Assembly (NCBI GenBank): GCA_963675925.2
Contig: CAXXIB010000004.1
Coordinates: forward strand, 744,001 to 808,000
DNA from: CAXXOK01 sp963675925
Lineage (GTDB): Bacteria > Bacillota > Clostridia > Christensenellales > Aristaeellaceae
Direction: 5' to 3'
Length of the DNA stretch: 64,000 nucleotides
The translations under genes were made by a program, and so were the position numbers. Every line of letters starts with the position of its first letter. Positions within the stretch are counted from its first letter, which is position 1. Under the pieces are notes generated by a model, which was not told the DNA's origin, ran no database searches, and saw only the letters and a program-made list of their open reading frames with translations. Below are positions 61,556-64,000 of this stretch, one piece after another.

Positions 61556-63993
61556 ATGCCTGCGATAGCCTGCGATTTGAACGCAATCAAGGAAGCCATT
61601 ACCGGTAAGTTGCTGCGCTACTACGGGGTCACCGTGGAAAGCGCCACCAAACGCCAACTGTATAAAGCCACAGCCATCACCATGCGAGACCAGATCATGC
61701 AAATGTGGATGGAAAGCCGCAAACAAAACGAAGCCGAACAGGGGAAAATGCTCTATTATCTCTCCATCGAGTTTTTAATGGGGCGGAGCCTGAACCAAAA
61801 CTTAATCAACATGAGCGCGCAGCGTGTGTACACCAAGGCTTTAAAAGAGCTTGGCGTGGATATTCGCGATCTGATGGCCGAGGAGCCGGAACCCGCGCTG
61901 GGTAACGGTGGACTGGGCCGCCTGGCCGCCGCGTTTATGGACAGCCTTTCCACTATGGACATCCCGTCGGTGGGATCGACTATACGCTATGAGTACGGGT
62001 TGTTCCGCCAGCGCATAGTGGATGGTCAGCAGGTAGAACTGCCCGACCCGTGGCTTTCGGACGGCAACGTATGGGAAATCCCCGTCACCGAGGATATTTG
62101 CCAGGTGCAGTTCGGCGGCGAGGTGAAGGAAAGCATGATGGGCGACCACCGCGTGTTTACGCTGGAAAACGCCTATTCTATCGACGCCGTTCCCTACGAT
62201 ATGCCGGTGGTCGGCTACGGCTCCGGCAGGGTCAACACGCTGCGCACCTGGTCGGCCCGCAGCCGCGAGAGCTTTGATTTACATACCTTTGGGCGCGGTG
62301 AGTATGACAAAGCCATGGACGAAATGCGCATGGCGGAGGTCATCAACAAGGTGCTCTACCCCGAAGACAGCCACTGGGAGGGGAAAATGCTGCGCTTAAA
62401 GCAGCAGTATTTCTTCACCTCGGCTACGGTGCAAACCGCGCTCAAAAAGTTTAAACACCAACACGGTAACGACTTTCAGCGTTTACCGGACAAGGTGGTC
62501 TTCCATGTCAACGACACCCATCCCGGTCTGGTCATTCCGGAGCTGATGCGCCTGCTGATCGATCAGGAGGGCCTGGGCTGGGACGAAGCACAATCCATTG
62601 TCAACCGCTGCGTGGCCTATACCAACCATACCGTCATGCAGGAAGCGCTGGAGCGCTGGCCGCAGGACATGATGAAGCAAACCCTCCCCCGTATTTTCAT
62701 GATTCTGGAGGAGATGAACCGCCGGCTGTGCGAAACGCTGTTCAATGCCTATCCCGGCCAGTGGGACCGTATCGGCCATATGGCGATTCTCGGATACGGA
62801 CAGGTACAGATGGCCAATCTCTGCGTGTCGCAAAGCTATAGCGTAAACGCTGTCAGTCAGCTGCATGGGAAAATTTGACCGATGGCCTGTTCCACGACTA
62901 CTTTGCGCTAAACCACGATAAATTCAAAGCCATCACCAACGGTATTACCCACAGGCGCTGGCTGCTTTCGGCCAATCCGGGCCTGACCGAGCTGATAGAG
63001 CAGGCCATCGGCTCCGACTTCCGCGGCGATGCGGCAGAGCTTGCAAAGCTGAAGCCCTTTGCAGACGATGCGGCCTTCCGCGAACAGTATGACAAAGTAA
63101 AATACGAAAACAAGGTGCGTTTGGCGGCGCTAATCAAACAGCGCCAGGGCGATTTGCTCAGCCCCGATTTCATTTTCGATGTGCAGGCCAAACGCTTGCA
63201 CGAGTACAAACGCCAGCTGCTCAACGCCCTGCATGTGCAGGTGCTCTATAACCGCATTGTCGATGACCCCAGCTACACCATGCCACCGCGTGCGTTCCTG
63301 TTCGGAGCCAAAGCCGCGCCCGGCTACTACCGCGCGAAGCTGATTATTCGCTACATTAACGCGCTAAAGGGTTTAATCGAAAAGCACCCGCGCGCCAGCA
63401 AAATGCTGAAAGTGGTTTATATCGAAAACTACGATGTATCCACCGCGGAAGTGTTGATGCCCGCAGCCGAGATCAGCCAGCAGCTGTCCACGGCAGGCAA
63501 GGAGGCCAGCGGCACCGGCAACATGAAATTCATGATGAACGGCGCGGTCACCCTGGGCACGATGGACGGTGCAAACGTGGAGATTTTCGACCTTGTCGGC
63601 GACGACAACATCTACATTTTCGGCATGCGTGCCGATGCTGTGGAAAACCTCTACCGCGAGGGCACCTACCGCCCCATGGCCATATTTGAATCCAACAACG
63701 AGCTGCGCAAGGCGCTGGGTCAGTTTATCGACGGCACGCTGTTCCCCCACGAGCCGATGGCATTGCAGGACCTGTACCACACCCTGCTGCTTGGCGATCA
63801 CGGCGGCATGGCCGACAGCTACTTTGTGCTCAAGGACTTTGGCAGCTACGCCATGGCCAACCGCCGCATGATGGACGACTACCAAAACCGCGACAAATGG
63901 CTGAAAATGGCCGTCATCAACACCGCCATGTCCGGCCACTTCTCCTCCGATCGCACGATACGCGAGTATAACGAACGGATTTGGCATATATAG
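61556..63993 (+). pseudogene. glgP: Glycogen phosphorylase with one frameshift
   Basis: Glycogen/maltodextrin phosphorylase (glucan plus phosphate to glucose 1-phosphate), interrupted by one single-base shift. The first frame ends at a TGA (62876-62878) after SQLHGKI; one missing T in AAAATTT (62870-62876) would give KILTDGLFHDYFALN and restore the second frame to the stop at 63993. Corrected length is about 812 residues, the family norm. The first part has EPALGNGGLGRLAAAFMDSL and VFHVNDTHPGL; the second part has the PLP lysine in ASGTGNMKFMMNGAVTLGTM. With only one shift, a sequencing error is as likely as true loss. RBS GGGAGG precedes the ATG. Confidence 0.9.
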
Positions 63994-64000
63994 CCAGCCG

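Noticed and set aside
62866..62880. Programmed -1 frameshift in glgP
   Set aside because: The bases GGGAAAATTTGA do not allow both tRNAs to re-pair after a -1 slip, and glycogen phosphorylase is not known to use recoding.

Overview
This window looks like chromosomal DNA of a GC-rich member of the Clostridia. The evidence is a long clostridial-type PurL, a split PurH (AICAR transformylase plus separate IMP cyclohydrolase), DapL (LL-DAP aminotransferase), an AddA helicase-nuclease, a SAM-I riboswitch and Gram-positive-style ribosome-binding sites. Several exported proteins have AxA-type signal peptides rather than lipoboxes, which makes me lean towards the Christensenellales/Oscillospirales area, but that is only a guess. 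No rRNA, tRNA, CRISPR array or intact insertion sequence was seen.

Left part (1-9.3 kb, minus strand): a purine biosynthesis operon purE-C-F-M-N-O-H-D-L driven by a near-consensus promoter and running off the left edge. Divergently (9.4-15.8 kb, plus strand) lie a GuaA-like protein with a degenerate glutaminase domain, dapF, dapL and a tubulin/FtsZ-superfamily-like protein. From 15.9 to 19.8 kb an ECF sigma factor overlaps a membrane anti-sigma-like protein whose outer domain is a beta-helix paralogous to a neighbouring secreted beta-helix protein. Next come an AraC regulator and a tryptophanase gene broken by two single-base frameshifts.

From 22.4 to 24.0 kb there is a conspicuously AT-rich two-gene island: a SIR2-like protein overlapping a small unknown partner. 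It is flanked on the left by strong hairpins and is a good candidate for an undescribed defence module. From 24.0 to 32.7 kb is a LacI-controlled ABC sugar importer operon that also carries two beta-lactamase-fold serine hydrolases and an MFS exporter, with a clear palindromic operator at its promoter. A GH43-like protein, a GNAT enzyme, aconitase, a Nudix enzyme, phosphofructokinase, a HAD phosphatase and an FtsX-type ABC transporter follow.

The right part (43-64 kb) carries the core of the chromosome origin region: frr, a small unknown, uppS, cdsA and an LCP protein, then a 437-base gap before dnaN. That gap has DnaA boxes, a GC cluster, four CTA repeats (DnaA-trios) and an AT-rich element, which is the architecture of a bacterial origin unwinding site, but dnaA is not next to it. 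The strand base bias (C over G on the left, G over C on the right, judged by eye) changes near here, and two perfect parS sites sit 11 and 14 kb to the right. I therefore infer that oriC lies at about 46.7-47.1 kb. Further right are a DUF368 undecaprenyl-phosphate translocase, a decayed AT-rich stretch, SAM-riboswitch-controlled metK, a five-repeat peptidoglycan-binding lipoprotein, addA, pepT, a Nudix enzyme, an ABC-2 exporter and a frameshifted glycogen phosphorylase.
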